From: Centroberyx gerrardi
Lineage: Eukaryota > Chordata > Actinopteri > Beryciformes > Berycidae
Reading direction: 5' to 3'
Assembly: GCF_048128805.1 (NCBI RefSeq)
Contig: NC_136000.1
Location: 22,128,946 to 22,192,945 of the forward strand
DNA: 64,000 nucleotides
A program made the translations under genes and the position numbers. Below the pieces are notes generated by a model. That model saw only the letters and a list, made by a program, of their open reading frames with translations. It had not been told where the DNA came from and made no database searches. The stretch's first letter is position 1. Every line of letters starts with the position of its first letter. Of this stretch, positions 63,665 through 64,000 are shown in pieces.

Positions 63665-64000
63665 TGTGCTTTTATCTTCATGTGAACATGAGCGCAGTAA
63701 GGAAGCCCCACAGCTTTACACTGGGCAGGGTGTTATCAGGCAGATGACTGATAACTGACTTGTCTGCCCATCATGAGTCCAGCAGGCCGGCAATCAGGAC
63801 GTTATTCAGGAATGTGAGAGCAGGACATGTGCTCGACGTGTCACTGTGATGACGCAGGAGACAGTGGGGGTCTGGGCCCTCTGTTGGGACGGCAGCAGCT
63901 CACACATTATATCTGCCAGTTTGCAGACATGGGACTCTTGGGAGGAGCAGGGGGAAATGGAGATAAACCATGTGGATAACAGTTAGGTGTTGATACTGTG

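Larger units (their letters stand above)
58791..64000 (+). other. abtb3: abtb3 intron 1, last segment in the window
   Basis: No exon is recognised up to the window edge. A candidate conserved block lies at 60290-61080; GT and CA microsatellites are at 62195-62228 and 63610-63664. Other frames here are repeat translations or short. Confidence 0.6.

Noticed and set aside
63273-63711. Cys/Val-rich minus-strand frames of 65-118 codons
   Set aside because: Translations of a CA microsatellite.

Overview
The window is vertebrate nuclear DNA, almost certainly from a ray-finned (teleost) fish. The genes are split by GT-AG introns, the proteins are vertebrate orthologues, and the spacer is full of fish-type LINE tails, short inverted-repeat transposons and long dinucleotide microsatellites. 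I saw no prokaryotic operon, CRISPR array, rRNA or tRNA gene. LAYOUT: (1) 1-2790 is gene-poor spacer. (2) 2790-5370 is mterf2 (+): a probable noncoding first exon, a 1.3-kb intron and one complete coding exon for a 373-residue mitochondrial mTERF-family protein. (3) 5371-10177 is spacer with one LINE fragment and one possible conserved noncoding block. (4) 10178-13396 is a complete six-exon gene on the minus strand for a 200-residue dihydrofolate reductase-like protein; its exon sizes and phases follow the DHFR plan, but several ligand-contact residues are changed. (5) 14782-26980 is cry1 (-): 11 coding exons for a 567-residue cryptochrome, plus a probable 0.87-kb 3' UTR. (6) 26981-33617 is the cry1 promoter side and repeat-rich spacer. 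(7) 33618-34467 is coding exon 1 of abtb3/btbd11 (+). Everything from 34468 to the end lies in the first intron of that gene, with no further exon recognised. The neighbourhood mterf2 - cry1 - abtb3 matches what I recall of human 12q23.3; the DHFR-like gene between mterf2 and cry1 is the unexpected member. HOW THE GENES RELATE: they are neighbours, not a pathway. mterf2 acts on mitochondrial gene expression, the DHFR-like protein would act in folate reduction if it is still an enzyme, cry1 is a circadian transcriptional repressor, and abtb3 encodes a BTB/ankyrin scaffold protein. The points most worth following are the altered DHFR-like active site, a (TG)n tract against the cry1 exon 8 acceptor, an exact ROR/REV-ERB-type element in cry1 intron 1, paired E'-boxes upstream of cry1, and two inverted copies of one TTAA-bordered transposon in the abtb3 intron. 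Exon boundaries were placed by hand from splice sites, phase and family similarity; no alignment or conservation search was run.
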